Of a DNA stretch of 64,000 bases, positions 17,533 to 27,146 are shown one piece after another. Below the pieces are notes generated by a model. The model saw only the letters and a program-made list of their open reading frames with translations. It searched no databases and was not told the origin of the DNA. Made by a program: the position numbers and the translations under genes. Location: positions 3,113,501 to 3,177,500 of the forward strand of contig NZ_JAVSJA010000001.1 of NCBI RefSeq assembly GCF_032027425.1. Direction: 5' to 3'. This DNA comes from Microcystis wesenbergii NRERC-220 (GTDB lineage Bacteria > Cyanobacteriota > Cyanobacteriia > Cyanobacteriales > Microcystaceae). Position 1 is the first letter of the stretch; each line of letters starts with the position of its first letter.

Positions 17533-18190
17533 TTTAGTGACCGGTAATCAGTGAACCAGATCCTGGAAAACTGACAATCCAAAAACCATAAAATCTTGAG
17601 CGAGGGTTGGCTATCCGTTTTAACGGATGCTACCCCTGGCAACAGGGGATTTATCTCCCTCTATCATTTATTGGTTTGATTGTCAATAGATTTTTTCATA
17701 GTTTCCGTAGATGTGTCAATGTGTCACCAGCAGTAGCGCAGAAATAAATAGGAGTCCAGAAAGTGGGTAACTTTAACAACTGAGAGGATTCTTTTCGTTA
17801 AAAGCAATTTCTTGGCTGGGTTAAAGACAATTCATCGACATCTATCTTAACCATAAGTTAAGTTAATATTTAGCAAAAATCGGCTTAAGGCTAAAAAAAC
17901 AATTAACATTATGGCTCCAAATGCTTAGTAGTGCTTAGTTTAGCTAGACTGTAGAGCGATGAAATTATCTAAAGATCAAGCAAAGATTGTCAGGAATTCT
18001 GGGGTAGATATATAAGTAAATTTTATTTTAAGTTTATTTAAGACTGTCATTACTAATGCAAGGGTGAGTCAGGGAGATTTTCCCGTAGTATCAAAAATGA
18101 AACTCGCTCCCATCGTTCAATCTGACGACGAGCGAGAGGCAATTGTAGAGACTGGCGCTTTCACTAGCATTTAATTAAGAGGAACAACTG
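17533..18190. other. Non-coding interval upstream of petF with two adjacent hairpins
   Basis: No gene recognised. Near 17610-17655 two stem-loops sit next to each other: ATCCG-TTTTAA-CGGAT and CCCCTG-GCAA-CAGGGG. The rest is AT-rich and must hold the petF promoter; TATATAAG lies near 18009. No known riboswitch consensus is recognisable. Confidence 0.4.
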
Positions 18191-18484
18191 ATGACAACTT
18201 ATAAAGTCACCCTGAAAACACCCGATGGCGAGCATACAATTGATGTTCCCGATGATGAGTACATTCTCGATATGGCTGAAGAAGCAGGACTGGACTTACC
18301 TTATTCCTGCCGTGCGGGAGCTTGCTCCAACTGTGCCGGTAAACTTCTATCTGGTCGTGTCGATCAATCCGATCAATCCTTCCTCAGTGACGATCAAATG
18401 GAAGCTGGTTTCATCCTCACCTGTGTCTCCTATCCCACCGATAACTGTGTGATCGTCACCCACCAAGAAGAAGCTTTGTACTAA
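18191..18484 (+). CDS. petF: [2Fe-2S] ferredoxin, photosynthetic type
   Basis: A 97-residue plant-type ferredoxin. Cluster ligands are Cys40, Cys45, Cys48 and Cys78 (CRAGACSNC plus TCVSYP). It carries electrons from photosystem I to FNR, nitrite reductase, thioredoxin reductase and others. AAGAGG lies about 8 bp upstream of the ATG, and a strong palindromic terminator follows 21 bp after the stop, so it is monocistronic. Confidence 0.97.
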   Translation: MTTYKVTLKTPDGEHTIDVPDDEYILDMAEEAGLDLPYSCRAGACSNCAGKLLSGRVDQSDQSFLSDDQMEAGFILTCVSYPTDNCVIVTHQEEALY

Positions 18485-18505
18485 TCTCTCTCAAGATGGT
18501 TAGAA

Positions 18506-18548
18506 AACTCCCGTTAAGTGCCATGGCACTTAACGGGAGTTATTTTAT
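18506..18548 (+). terminator. petF terminator, perfect 36-bp palindrome
   Basis: 18506-18541 reads AACTCCCGTTAAGTGCCA then its exact reverse complement. It is followed by ATTTTA, giving a long perfect hairpin 21 bp after petF. Being symmetric, it could also work on the other strand. Confidence 0.85.
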
Positions 18549-18622
18549 GGCTCAAAAATTTTTTCCCTAAACACTTGTGTGTTTTAGCTAAGGGTGCTAT
18601 GATTGATAATCGTGGAATTAAT

Positions 18623-18707
18623 GGGTCGGTGCCCGAGTGGTTAATGGGGGCGGACTGTAAATCCGTTGGCTACGCCTACGCTGGTTCGAATCCGGCCCGG
18701 CCCACCA
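18623..18707 (+). tRNA. trnY: tRNA-Tyr (anticodon GTA), CCA encoded
   Basis: Acceptor GGGTCGG pairs with CCGGCCC; the anticodon loop is CTGTAAA. A long class-II variable arm (TTGGCTACGCCTACG region) and T-arm GCTGG-TTCGAAT-CCGGC complete it. The discriminator A at 18704 is followed by an encoded CCA (18705-18707). trnT begins 8 bp downstream. Confidence 0.95.
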
Positions 18708-18715
18708 CGATCAAT

Positions 18716-18787
18716 GCCCGTGTAGCTCAGTGGTAGAGCACACCCTTGGTAAGGGTGAGGTCATGAGTTCAATCCTCATCACGGGCT
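18716..18787 (+). tRNA. trnT: tRNA-Thr (anticodon GGT)
   Basis: 72 nt. Acceptor GCCCGTG pairs with CACGGGC, D-arm AGCTCAGTGGTAGAGC, anticodon stem CACCC/GGGTG with loop TTGGTAA, T-loop TTCAATC, discriminator T. It directly follows trnY, so the two are probably one transcript. The 18788-19060 interval after it has no gene; one hairpin (CTTATCCCCG/CGGAGATAAG, about 18991-19014) is visible. Confidence 0.95.
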
Positions 18788-19059
18788 TAGATTGGAAAAG
18801 TTGCGGTGATGGGATTTCTTTGATCCTCTTCACGCAATTTCATCTTAAGAAACCTGTGCGTTCGCCCTGGGAGCTTAAGCTGTACCGCATTTAAACTGCG
18901 TCTGGGAAAATTGAGGACAAATGCTCGAACTCCCTCTCCGGCACTCCCTTCTCCGGTGCAGTCTTAACGAGTAATTGAGATAGTCAACAGCTTATCCCCG
19001 TGGGCGGAGATAAGATAGAATGATATAACATCATCTGGGATTTTCTCTGGTGCTATATT

Positions 19060-19330
19060 AGACCTCTTGTAAAAATCAAAAATTGTTGTTAGGGTTAGGA
19101 GTCGGTAGCCAGTAGTCAGTAGTCAGTCCCGATAAAAAAATTTTCACCCCCACAGATGAAAGAGGTTTCCGTCCCTACACCCCACACCCCACACCCTACA
19201 CCCTCTTTCAAGTCAGGAGAATTAAGAATGAATAATAATCAATTAAATGGTCTATTTCCAGATTTTATGCCATTTAATCCTTATTTTTGACGTTTTTGAA
19301 CCCTCAAAAGTTAATTATGCAAGAGGTTTA
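19060..19330. mobile_element. MITE-like element, family C (copy 2) ending at the menG start
   Basis: Left end TAGACCTCTTGTAAAAATC, right end TTATGCAAGAGGTTTA, with the family-C interior. A tandem ACACCCC/ACACCCT tract (19176-19206) sits inside. The right tip ends 8 bp before the menG ATG, so AAGAGG of the element is the only ribosome-binding-like sequence upstream. Confidence 0.8.
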
Positions 19331-19338
19331 TTATAAAA

Positions 19339-20037
19339 ATGTCCAATCAATCCTCACCTAACTCCACAGAAATACAAGCAATTTTCGATCGGATCGCTCC
19401 TGAATATGACCGACTTAATCAAGAATTAAGTTTAGGATTACACCGCGTCTGGAAATTAATGACAGTCAAATGGTGTCAACCCGAAAAAGGCGATTTTGCC
19501 CTTGATATCTGTTGTGGCAGCGGCGACCTGACTAACCTATTATCAAAACAAGTGGGCAAAACCGGCCAGGTGATCGGACTAGATTTTTCCCCACAACAAT
19601 TAAAAATCGCCCGTCAACGTTTTAGCGCCACTAATATTAACTGGATGGAGGGGGATGCCCTCAATTTACCCTTTGCCGATTCTAGCTTTGATTGTGCCAC
19701 TATCGGCTATGGATTACGCAATGTGGTCGATATTGCCCAATGTCTGGGGGAATTATACCGAGTCCTGAAACCGGGTGCTAAAGCGGCGATTCTTGACTTC
19801 CATCAACCCACCCAAACCATCGCCAAATTATTCCAAAACTGGTATCTCGATCATATCGTCGTTCCCGCTGCCGAGCGCTACGGTTTAACTGACCAGTACG
19901 CTTATATTAGTCCCAGTATCGATCGCTTTCCCCAGGGCCCAGAACAGGTAAAATTAGGCTATCAGTCGGGATTTTCCGGCGCTGTTCACTATCCACTCCT
20001 AGCAGGACTGATGGGAGTGTTAGTCTTAAAGAAATAA
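19339..20037 (+). CDS. menG: UbiE/MenG methyltransferase (2-phytyl-1,4-naphthoquinone methyltransferase)
   Basis: 232 residues. It has the UbiE N-terminal [20 protein letters not shown] (about 16-35), SAM motif [12 protein letters not shown], and [16 protein letters not shown]. In cyanobacteria this enzyme methylates demethyl-phylloquinone in the last step of phylloquinone synthesis for photosystem I. A family-C miniature element ends 8 bp upstream of the ATG. Confidence 0.93.
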   Translation: MSNQSSPNSTEIQAIFDRIAPEYDRLNQELSLGLHRVWKLMTVKWCQPEKGDFALDICCGSGDLTNLLSKQVGKTGQVIGLDFSPQQLKIARQRFSATNINWMEGDALNLPFADSSFDCATIGYGLRNVVDIAQCLGELYRVLKPGAKAAILDFHQPTQTIAKLFQNWYLDHIVVPAAERYGLTDQYAYISPSIDRFPQGPEQVKLGYQSGFSGAVHYPLLAGLMGVLVLKK

Positions 20038-20072
20038 CTCACTCACATTTCCGTTTATTTTTTGCTGCTAAA

Positions 20073-21311
20073 TTGAATCTCCCTACTCTTTGGACATGGC
20101 TCTTACCGCCGATCGCGGGGGCAATTATTGGCTATTTTACGAACGATGTAGCCATAAAAATGCTATTTCGTCCCTACAAGGCGATTTATATCGGTAAGCG
20201 TCCTCTTCCCTTCACCCCGGGGCTAATTCCTCGCAATCAAGATCGATTAGCTGTCCGGGTATCGGATACGATCATGGGTTCCCTGTTAACTCCCGAGGAA
20301 TTACAAAAACTGGCTAAACGACTCCTCGACACCGAAAGGGTACAGGGGGCGATCCTCTGGCTGTTACAATTAGCTTTAAAACAGATAAAAGGCGATCGGC
20401 AAGCAAAAACCGCCGAGATTTTGGCGGCGATTCTTCACGATTTATTCGGGGAATCTTTAGCGAGATTACTAAAAGTTTTAGCCCGACGGCAGGACTTTTT
20501 AGAAAAACAGATCAATCAAATTTTTGATCGCCTAGTTTTAGAATTTTCTCTCAGTGAACAACAGGCGCGACAATTCTCCGATTGGCTATTAGAAACCGTC
20601 TTACCTGCTGATGTTATCCGTCTAGCTTTGATCGATTTTTTAACCGATCGCAATATTCAAGTTATCGATGAAGGATTTCGGGAAAAAACCAGTGGAACCT
20701 ATTGGGTAGTAGCCAATTTATTCGGTTTACGCAATGCCCTTGCTCGCTTACGCACTTTTTGCCTTGATGAAAAGGATTTAGCTAATACCAGAATCAAAGA
20801 ATTATTACTATCTTTAGAGATGCGTAATCGTCTGAAAAACTGGTTACAAAGTATCTCTTTACAAAATTTACCTATCTCCACCGTCAGACAATTGCGTAAA
20901 ACCACCAGGGATACGGTGCGAATTTATATTCAAGAAAGTGGCGAACAATTTCTGCAAGATTTTGGACAAACGATCGACTGGGATCAAATCGCTAATTTAA
21001 TTATTAATCGTCTGCAATCTTCGGGGTCAATGACTACATCATTAGGGGTAATTAGTCAAGAGTTAGCGTTAATTTTAGAGCGTTATCTAGAGGAAGATTT
21101 AGAGAAATTAGTCGCCCAAATTATCCCGATTCTCAACATTGATCAGGTGATCCGCGATCGGGTAAATGCCACTTCCCCCGCCGATCTGGAAAATGCCATC
21201 CAAGGCATTGTTAAACAGGAATTACAGGGAATTGTTAATCTCGGTGGTATTCTCGGTCTTCTAGTTGGACTAATGCAAACAGTTATTTTAATTGCACAGA
21301 ATCCGGGGTAA
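20073..21311 (+). CDS. DUF445 family membrane protein
   Basis: 412 residues, starting with TTG at 20073 because no in-frame ATG precedes the conserved N-terminus. The family signature [20 protein letters not shown] followed by [16 protein letters not shown] is at residues 13-60. A long helical central region precedes a C-terminal membrane helix ([16 protein letters not shown]). DUF445 proteins are anchored at both ends in the membrane; their function is unknown. It follows menG after 35 bp and may be co-transcribed. Confidence 0.88.
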   Translation: MNLPTLWTWLLPPIAGAIIGYFTNDVAIKMLFRPYKAIYIGKRPLPFTPGLIPRNQDRLAVRVSDTIMGSLLTPEELQKLAKRLLDTERVQGAILWLLQLALKQIKGDRQAKTAEILAAILHDLFGESLARLLKVLARRQDFLEKQINQIFDRLVLEFSLSEQQARQFSDWLLETVLPADVIRLALIDFLTDRNIQVIDEGFREKTSGTYWVVANLFGLRNALARLRTFCLDEKDLANTRIKELLLSLEMRNRLKNWLQSISLQNLPISTVRQLRKTTRDTVRIYIQESGEQFLQDFGQTIDWDQIANLIINRLQSSGSMTTSLGVISQELALILERYLEEDLEKLVAQIIPILNIDQVIRDRVNATSPADLENAIQGIVKQELQGIVNLGGILGLLVGLMQTVILIAQNPG

Positions 21312-21315
21312 TAAT

Positions 21316-21445
21316 TAGGGTCTGCTGAAAAAGTTTGTTGGTGGGGGCAGGGTGTGGGGTGTGGGGTGTAGGGTGTGGGGTGTGAATTTTCCCCCTGAAA
21401 AAGCCTTAATCTAACAAGGTTTTTAGATTTATTCAGCAAGCCCTA
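21316..21445. mobile_element. MITE-like element, family D (copy 1)
   Basis: Left end TAGGGTCTGCTGAAAAAG, right end TTATTCAGCAAGCCCTA: imperfect inverted repeats with TA at each tip. The core is a GTGTGGG/GTGTAGG tandem run (21341-21383). A larger copy sits at 49254-49469. Confidence 0.8.
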
Positions 21446-21494
21446 ATTAGGGGGGTTAAACTAAGTTAACCCACCGGAATCATTGCGTTTATTT

Positions 21495-22217
21495 TTAAGG
21501 TAAAATCAAAAAACTTCCCTGACAGAAAAGAGTTTGATCGTCGAGAATAAAAGATTTAATCTCCACATCTTTGCCTAAATCGACGGTAAAGGGTTGCAAA
21601 TCAATAGATAAATCTGGGGCTAAACCTTGCCATTGTCGGGGACTAATCCCTAAAGTGCGAGCATCTTTTAAGGTAATATCGGCAGTAAAAATTACTTCTG
21701 CACCCGTTTCTCTATGGCCGAGAAGAGAGAAATAGCCCTGATTTAGGAAAACATTTTTCCAGTTAAAACGCTGTTGTGAGATAATTTCTCTGGCGTTAAC
21801 AACTCCGTTATTTTCTAGGGAAAAAATTAGTAAATCGGCAAAAGCATTAATTAAAATAGTCGAGGCGATCGAATTATTTAAATCCTGCTCGTTAATTTCC
21901 ACCTCACCGCTAACCCGAATAGGTTCCAAAATTTTTAGAGGTTTCCCTCGCAAAACCTGCCCGATATTAAGACGAATATTTTCCCCTCTTAATTGCGCTT
22001 TACCTAGATGTAAACCTTGATAAATCGCTTTTCCTACGGCTAAAAATACCCCGGGGATATAACCGCGCAAAATTTGCCGATCATGACCTTGCAGCTGCAT
22101 TTCTAAATCTTCTATCTGTTCTACTTGCGTTCTTAAGAACAGACGTACTGCTGGCGGCAAAACCTTACTAATAATCTCACTTTGAGTATTGACCCACATA
22201 AACGTTATCTCACTCAC
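21495..22217 (-). CDS. LmeA-like phospholipid-binding protein (DUF2993)
   Basis: 240 residues. The pattern QVEQIEDLEMQLQGHDRQIL...GYIPGVFLAVGKAIYQGLHL is the DUF2993 core, predicted to form an elongated lipid-binding beta-rich fold like mycobacterial LmeA. Cyanobacterial members are common and uncharacterised. No clear signal peptide is visible at the annotated start. It lies convergent to DUF445, with a family-D element between. Confidence 0.8.
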   Translation of the reverse strand: MSEITFMWVNTQSEIISKVLPPAVRLFLRTQVEQIEDLEMQLQGHDRQILRGYIPGVFLAVGKAIYQGLHLGKAQLRGENIRLNIGQVLRGKPLKILEPIRVSGEVEINEQDLNNSIASTILINAFADLLIFSLENNGVVNAREIISQQRFNWKNVFLNQGYFSLLGHRETGAEVIFTADITLKDARTLGISPRQWQGLAPDLSIDLQPFTVDLGKDVEIKSFILDDQTLFCQGSFLILP

Positions 22218-22283
22218 TCCACAATTTTTCTAATTGTAACAGAGCTAGATCGATCGAACCATGAGGGGCCGCCGTCAGCTATC

Positions 22284-22500
22284 ATACTAAATCCGTTGAG
22301 TAGAGGCGAGTTATGAGGAGAGGCAAAAGGCAAAAGGCAAAAGGCAAGAGGCAAAGGGGAATAAATAATCAGTTTCTAAGTAGGTAGGCGTTAAAAATTA
22401 TCAGATGCCCCCCTTATCAAGGGGGGATTAAGGGGGGATCGAACCTAAAATTCATTTTTAATTTAATTATAACCAACAACTTAATAACTGGATTTGGTAT
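22284..22500. mobile_element. MITE-like element, family B (copy 2) with nested element F
   Basis: The left end ATACTAAATCCGTTGAG and right end CTGGATTTGGTAT form inverted repeats. AGGCAAA units (22321-22360) and GAATAAATAATCAGTTT match copy 1. Inside it, 22381-22487 is an inverted copy of repeat F (2725-2857), including CCCCCTTATCAAGGGGG. It occupies the gap between the LmeA-like and Psb32-like genes. Confidence 0.75.
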
Positions 22501-22574
22501 CAGTTATAGGTAAAAACTTCGCTACTTTCTTTTCACTGATTACTGATTACTGATCACTGACAAGCCCCTAATTT

Positions 22575-23381
22575 TTAGGTTTTTGAGGCGTTGAGGGAAT
22601 TAAAACGAGGGGAAAGATAGGCGACTAAAATTCCAAGGGCAAAACCGATTAAATTGCGGAAAAGGGGCAGTAATTCACTGGTGCGAGTAACCACCGGTCC
22701 GATGCCAAAAGCAACAAAGAGGATAAACCAGAGGGGAGAGACAATTAAAACCCATTGCCAAGCGAAAACCTGTCCTTCTTTGCGGGGAATACCGGCAAAA
22801 CCGAAGACTAAACCGCCGACAATTGAGGTAATTAAAGTTAAAATCCACTGTTCCTTCGGTAAACCGGGGACCACCGCACAACCACCTTTAACTAAACAGC
22901 CTTTTACCGTGTCTAAGGATTGTACGATCGCATTATTTTCGCCATTTTCCCGGACAAAATACATATTACCGAAACGGGCCTGTAATTCGATCCAAAAAGT
23001 GCGGGGTAAAAATTCATAGACGGCATCACCAATACTAAAAGATAGTAGATTACCGCCGCGACCATCGGCCACTAGGAGAATACTTTTATCATCCAATCCC
23101 CAGAAATTAATCACGGCCCGGCCGGGGCTGCGGTCATATTGGGTTAAAACTCGCATTTTCCAGCCGGTTTCCCCTTGAAATGTCTCGATATCTCGGATTA
23201 ATGCTTCTTCCTGTTTTGCGGGTAGATAATTGGCTAAATCAACGATCGGAGTGGCTTGATTGGGCAGTAATTCGGGATTATTCACCGCTAGAGCTTGATC
23301 CGGGCAGATAATCCAACCCAGACAGCTAATGACACCAATTACAAGAGCGATCGAGATTCCTCGGCAAAAACGATTGAGCAT
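22575..23381 (-). CDS. TPM-domain protein, Psb32-like photosystem II repair factor
   Basis: Starting at ATG 23381 (an upstream ATG at 23414 is possible), it has a signal-type hydrophobic segment (about 8-30), a TPM domain (about 45-165; LPAKQEEALIRDIETFQGET, DKSILLVADGRGG) and three C-terminal membrane helices. This layout matches cyanobacterial Psb32, which assists recovery of photosystem II from photodamage and sits in the thylakoid with the TPM domain in the lumen. It has no glycine tail, unlike the TPM protein at 10456. Confidence 0.8.
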   Translation of the reverse strand: MLNRFCRGISIALVIGVISCLGWIICPDQALAVNNPELLPNQATPIVDLANYLPAKQEEALIRDIETFQGETGWKMRVLTQYDRSPGRAVINFWGLDDKSILLVADGRGGNLLSFSIGDAVYEFLPRTFWIELQARFGNMYFVRENGENNAIVQSLDTVKGCLVKGGCAVVPGLPKEQWILTLITSIVGGLVFGFAGIPRKEGQVFAWQWVLIVSPLWFILFVAFGIGPVVTRTSELLPLFRNLIGFALGILVAYLSPRFNSLNASKT

Positions 23382-23577
23382 AGCACTTCTAGACAATGAG
23401 AATTTTTTCAGCAAGGGTGTAGGCTAACTTTCAGTTTCTTTACACTTATTTACTTTATCTTAAGGGAATTCTCAACTTTAGTCACTCAGTTATCAGGAGT
23501 CAGGAGATAGGAGTCTGTATTCAGGAGTCAGTCCCGATGAAAAAATTTTCACCACCAGAGATGAAAGAGGTTTCCTT

Positions 23578-23643
23578 CCCTACACCCTACACCCTACACC
23601 CCACACCCCACACCCCACACCCTACACCCCACACCCTACACCC
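23578..23643. repeat. Heptameric tandem repeat (ACACCCC/ACACCCT)
   Basis: About nine ACACCCC or ACACCCT units after GAGATGAAAGAGGTTTCC, a leader also present before the same repeat at 19150-19175. It ends 15 bp before the DUF948 stop codon. Confidence 0.9.
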
Positions 23644-23658
23644 CACTTCCCCATCTGC

Positions 23659-24024
23659 TTAACTGCGTTTCCAAGTATTCCAAGCGACTTTAAAACCGAT
23701 CAAGAGGCGACGGCTGCCACGATCGAGCTTGCTGAGACCAGCTTTAGCACTACCGAGACTGCGATCGACTCCTTGGAAAACTTGGCGGGTACTTTTGACC
23801 CCTTCATCGATATTTTCGGTTAATTCGCTGATTTCTGCCCCTGTCAGGCGAATTGCTTCTAGAGTCGGGGGAAATTCCCGATGGAGGGTATCGAATAATT
23901 TTTCGGCACTGCGGGCTGCCCGGGCTAACTCTTGCAGGGCAGGTAAAGCAGCGATGAAAACCGCCGTTAAACTAACGGCGACTAGCAGTAAAGAACATCC
24001 TAGCCAGAAAATAGGTTCGGTCAT
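23659..24024 (-). CDS. DUF948-type membrane protein
   Basis: 121 residues with an N-terminal membrane helix (about 7-28) followed by a long amphipathic helix/coiled coil (LARAARSAEKLFDTLHREFP...ELTENIDEGVKSTRQVF), the architecture of DUF948 proteins. It is directly adjacent to and downstream of a YtxH-like gene, a frequent pairing; both are thought to belong to the envelope or general stress response. The molecular role is unknown. Confidence 0.75.
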   Translation of the reverse strand: MTEPIFWLGCSLLLVAVSLTAVFIAALPALQELARAARSAEKLFDTLHREFPPTLEAIRLTGAEISELTENIDEGVKSTRQVFQGVDRSLGSAKAGLSKLDRGSRRLLIGFKVAWNTWKRS

Positions 24025-24384
24025 TTAATGGTCATTCGAGTGATGATTATCGCCTTGGGGGGATTCTTCCGAGTCGGGGAAAGGATTGTCCGTGGCTAGA
24101 CTTTGACTAGCTTCGATTCCGGCTGTCACCGCCTCTTTTAATCTGATTAAAGTATCATCCCAATTACGCCGGGCCGATTCCGATAGACGATCGGCCTGCA
24201 ATTGCATCGTCGTGGTCAGATCTTCGGCTAATTCAGGCAAAGCCCGCGCGGATTTTTGCAGAATTCGACGGGTTTCTTTTCCAGATCTGGGCGCTACTAA
24301 TAAACCCGCCACTACTCCGATCGCACTGCCCACTAAAACCCCGACGAGGAATAAGCCACCGTTACCGTTATTTTTATCTGCCAT
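24025..24384 (-). CDS. YtxH-domain protein
   Basis: Starting at ATG 24384 (MADKNNGNG), about 119 residues. The YtxH motif FLVGVLVGSAIGVVAGLLVA with PRSGKETR (about 10-38) is a glycine-zipper membrane helix, followed by a charged amphipathic helix and an acidic/histidine tail. An upstream ATG (24423) is less likely. The stop abuts the DUF948 start with no gap, so the pair forms an operon. Confidence 0.85.
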   Translation of the reverse strand: MADKNNGNGGLFLVGVLVGSAIGVVAGLLVAPRSGKETRRILQKSARALPELAEDLTTTMQLQADRLSESARRNWDDTLIRLKEAVTAGIEASQSLATDNPFPDSEESPQGDNHHSNDH

Positions 24385-24571
24385 AGGATTGCCCTTGTAC
24401 TTAATTCCCAATTTTACGAGCAATTACACTTCTCTTGTGCAGTTTCTTCGGCAAAATTTTGGACTGTTGCTCTTGGTAAGCAGCAACAGACCTAGAAGGG
24501 ATAAATTGAGAAAAAACTAGCGATCGGGTAAAACCTGATTTTATGGCTGACTTTGAGCCAATAAGGGAGTG

Positions 24572-24649
24572 AAAAAGAAGAACCTCTGGGAGTCTTGCCG
24601 TGTTTCGACCCCAAAGGTTCCTCTTATGCTGAACTTATACTCCTCACAC
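24572..24649 (-). ncRNA. Candidate small RNA with strong promoter and terminator
   Basis: On the minus strand a consensus-like promoter, TTGACA (24681-24686) and TATTAT (24657-24662) with an 18-bp spacer, is followed by a predicted start near 24649. About 30 nt later comes an 11-bp hairpin (GAACCTTTGGG with CCCAGAGGTTC, one G-T pair) and CTTCTTTTT. No open frame fits, so a transcript of about 78 nt is predicted. Its loop has TCGAAACACGGCAAG, loosely like the A-rich conserved loops of Yfr2/Cyano-1 RNAs; that family link is uncertain. It could alternatively contribute to termination of the glsA transcript. Confidence 0.65.
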
Positions 24650-24656
24650 AATAGTA

Positions 24657-24686
24657 ATAATACACACAATCCGCTGCTTTTGTCAA
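24657..24686 (-). promoter_or_regulatory. Sigma-70-type promoter of the candidate small RNA
   Basis: -35 TTGACA, 18-bp spacer, -10 TATTAT on the minus strand, both matching or nearly matching consensus, with no coding gene immediately downstream. Confidence 0.7.
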
Positions 24687-24770
24687 GAGGTTTATGACAT
24701 TTTTTTCCACAGACCTCTGGCCAAATTAATTTTCCAGGGCCGGCAGGCGCTCTTGTCGGGGACAGCTAAG

Positions 24771-24841
24771 TAGGGTTTGCGGCAAAAAGTTTTTCCTGGG
24801 GGCAGGGTGTGGGGTGTGGGGTGTGGGGTGTAGGGTGTGGG
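24771..24841. repeat. Lone family-D/E element end with GTGTGGG repeat
   Basis: TAGGGTTTGCGGCAAAAAGTTT is followed by GGGGGCAGGGTGTGGGG units. The same end, inverted, lies at 51649-51670 just before the carotenoid oxygenase start. No opposite end was found here; the stretch lies between the small RNA and glsA. Confidence 0.6.
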
Positions 24842-24887
24842 GAAATGGGGAAATGGGGGAGTGGGGAGAGGGAAGTAGGGGGTGGTA

Positions 24888-25904
24888 TCAACCATTGCCT
24901 TCAAGCCATGTTTTTAAATCTCGTTCTGGTTTGGCCACATTGAATAAATGTAAACCAAAATCCTCTGAAATATCTTGACAAATTTTCACTCCTCTGATGC
25001 TGTTGCCTTTTTCATCTAAAAGGGGCGAAAAAGTCCCAATTCCCAACTGATGGGGAACTACTGCCGTAATTCCGCCCCCGACACCGCTTTTTGCCGGTAA
25101 TCCTACCCGATAGGCCCATTCTCCCGAAGCGTCGTACATTCCACAGGTAAGCATAACACTGATCACATCTTGAACGTAGTGTTCATCGATCGCCCGTATT
25201 CCTGTGATTGGGTTGACACCCCCATTAGCCAAGGTAGCCGCCATCAGGGCTAAATCGTGAGCATGGACGAGGATGGCGCATTGTTGACAGTAAAGGTCGA
25301 GGGTTTCTTCAATTTTATCGCTAACCATGCCAAAATTTAGCATCAGATAAGCCATGGCCCGATTGCGATTGCCGGTGGATTTTTCCGAGAGAAAAACGGG
25401 GACATTAATCTCGTGATCCCTACCCGTATAGCGTTTAAACATTTCTAAAATACGTTTTAGCCTTTCCGTGGCATTCTGTCCGGTGATTAAATCCGTGGTA
25501 GCGATCGCACCAGCATTAACCATAGGATTATAGGGACGATTGGTTTTTTCATCGAGAATAATCGAGTTGAAAGCTTCCCCCGTGGGTTCAACACCGACTT
25601 TACTATTAACGTATTCCCTTCCGTGATCTTCTAGGGCTAATCCAAAGACAAAAGCTTTAGAAATCGATTGTACTGTAAAGGTTTGCTGACAGTCTCCCAC
25701 CTCAAAAATCTGACCGTCAGTGCTAATTACAGAAATACCAAACCATTCTGGAGCTGCTAGGGCTAATTCAGGAATATAATCGGCGATATTCCCCGTCTGT
25801 AAATCGGAGTATTTTTCGTGAAGATAGTTAAGATAGTTCCGAAAAGGATAGACTAACTCTTGCCCGGAATTGACGGGACTAATAAAATCTTTTGGGGAAG
25901 CCAT
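24888..25904 (-). CDS. glsA: Glutaminase A
   Basis: 338 residues. The beta-lactamase-like catalytic S-x-x-K is Ser80-Ile-Ser-Lys83 ([10 protein letters not shown]). [33 protein letters not shown] and [14 protein letters not shown] are the remaining family motifs. It hydrolyses glutamine to glutamate and ammonia in the cytoplasm. The protein is about 30 residues longer at the N-terminus than many bacterial enzymes. It is monocistronic. Confidence 0.95.
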   Translation of the reverse strand: MASPKDFISPVNSGQELVYPFRNYLNYLHEKYSDLQTGNIADYIPELALAAPEWFGISVISTDGQIFEVGDCQQTFTVQSISKAFVFGLALEDHGREYVNSKVGVEPTGEAFNSIILDEKTNRPYNPMVNAGAIATTDLITGQNATERLKRILEMFKRYTGRDHEINVPVFLSEKSTGNRNRAMAYLMLNFGMVSDKIEETLDLYCQQCAILVHAHDLALMAATLANGGVNPITGIRAIDEHYVQDVISVMLTCGMYDASGEWAYRVGLPAKSGVGGGITAVVPHQLGIGTFSPLLDEKGNSIRGVKICQDISEDFGLHLFNVAKPERDLKTWLEGNG

Positions 25905-26129
25905 AGAGGAGTATAGCAGTTATCCTAATAATGAGTGACAAAGTTGTGGTTTTGGGGAGTCAGTCGCCGGTATTCAGTTGTCTCTATTGGAGCATGATTG
26001 TAAGAGGTGGTTCCCTCAGCTGCTTGCCTATCTAAATTACTGGTTAAGATTGCCGCCGATAATTGTTGTTTCAGTGCCACTCTAGAGACGGTAATAAGCA
26101 CATCTCTAGAGAATTTCTGTAATTTCTAA

Positions 26130-26978
26130 TTAACTTCCCGAACCACGATAAATGCGATCAGCTTGGGAGGGTTCTAAATAAGTATAGCCCGGTTTTTGGG
26201 TTGAGGAGCCATTCTTTTTCGCCACAGTATTAACCGCAGGAGTCGCTTTTTTTAAGTCCGCATTAGTCCTGATATAATCCTCAGAAATCTTGAAGGGATG
26301 ACTATTGGGAAGGTGACGACTAGGGGGTAAATTGTCTTCTGGTTCGGGATGGGTAATTTTACTATGGGGAGCGACAAAATCGTGTAGGATGGGATCATAG
26401 GCTAGAATTTCGCCGGTTTCAATCCGAAAAATCCAACCGTGTAGGGACAATTTACCCTGATGTAATCGGGAACGAATAATTGGATAGCTTTGCAAATTAC
26501 TTAACTGATTGAGAACATTTTCTGCTACTGTCACCTCGATCAGTTCTTCTCCTTCTAGTTCTTTGTAATTATCCTTAACTAAACGTCGAGTAGCTTCTGC
26601 TTGCTTTAACCAATCGTAAACTAAAGGCATTTCATCGGCCAGACTCTGCAATTTTAACAAACCTTTCATCGCTCCACAATGGGAATGACCGCAGATAATC
26701 ACTTGCTCGATGCCGAGAGCGTTGATAGCATATTCTATAGATGCACCTTCACCACCATTGGTTGCTCCGTAGGGAGGAATTATATTTCCCGCATTACGAA
26801 TTACGAATAATTCCCCCACCTCCGCTTGGGTAATTAGGTTAGGATCGATCCTGGAATCGGAACAGGTGATAAACAGGATTCTCGGTTTTTGTCCGTGGGA
26901 GAGTTGCTCAAATAATTGCCGATGTTCATCAAAATAACCACTCTGGAACTTTTCTAGTCCCTGTAGGAGTTTCTTCAT
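26130..26978 (-). CDS. ccaA: Beta-class carbonic anhydrase, carboxysomal CcaA type
   Basis: 282 residues. The zinc ligands are Cys39, His98 and Cys101, and the Asp41-Arg43 dyad is intact (CSDSR and GHSHCGAMKG). The C-terminal extension of about 75 residues after the catalytic domain is typical of CcaA/IcfA, which docks into beta-carboxysomes and converts bicarbonate to CO2 for Rubisco. Carboxysomal location is inferred from length and similarity. It is divergent from psbN. Confidence 0.9.
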   Translation of the reverse strand: MKKLLQGLEKFQSGYFDEHRQLFEQLSHGQKPRILFITCSDSRIDPNLITQAEVGELFVIRNAGNIIPPYGATNGGEGASIEYAINALGIEQVIICGHSHCGAMKGLLKLQSLADEMPLVYDWLKQAEATRRLVKDNYKELEGEELIEVTVAENVLNQLSNLQSYPIIRSRLHQGKLSLHGWIFRIETGEILAYDPILHDFVAPHSKITHPEPEDNLPPSRHLPNSHPFKISEDYIRTNADLKKATPAVNTVAKKNGSSTQKPGYTYLEPSQADRIYRGSGS

Positions 26979-27146
26979 AATAATTCTTCTAGTTTAGTTC
27001 GATCGCTATTTAGTCGATCCTTTCAGCATTATCGGGCATGAGATAACAGCAATGCAACCGGCCAGATTAGCGATCGCTATCGGCTGCGAGATTGGTTATA
27101 CTTTGTTAAGATAAGATACAGACTGTATCTAAGCAAATTTTATTCT

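Noticed and set aside
24638-24650. Plus-strand ACTCCTCACAC, the Yfr1 core motif
   Set aside because: No terminator hairpin follows at the expected distance on the plus strand; promoter and terminator signals point to a minus-strand transcript instead.
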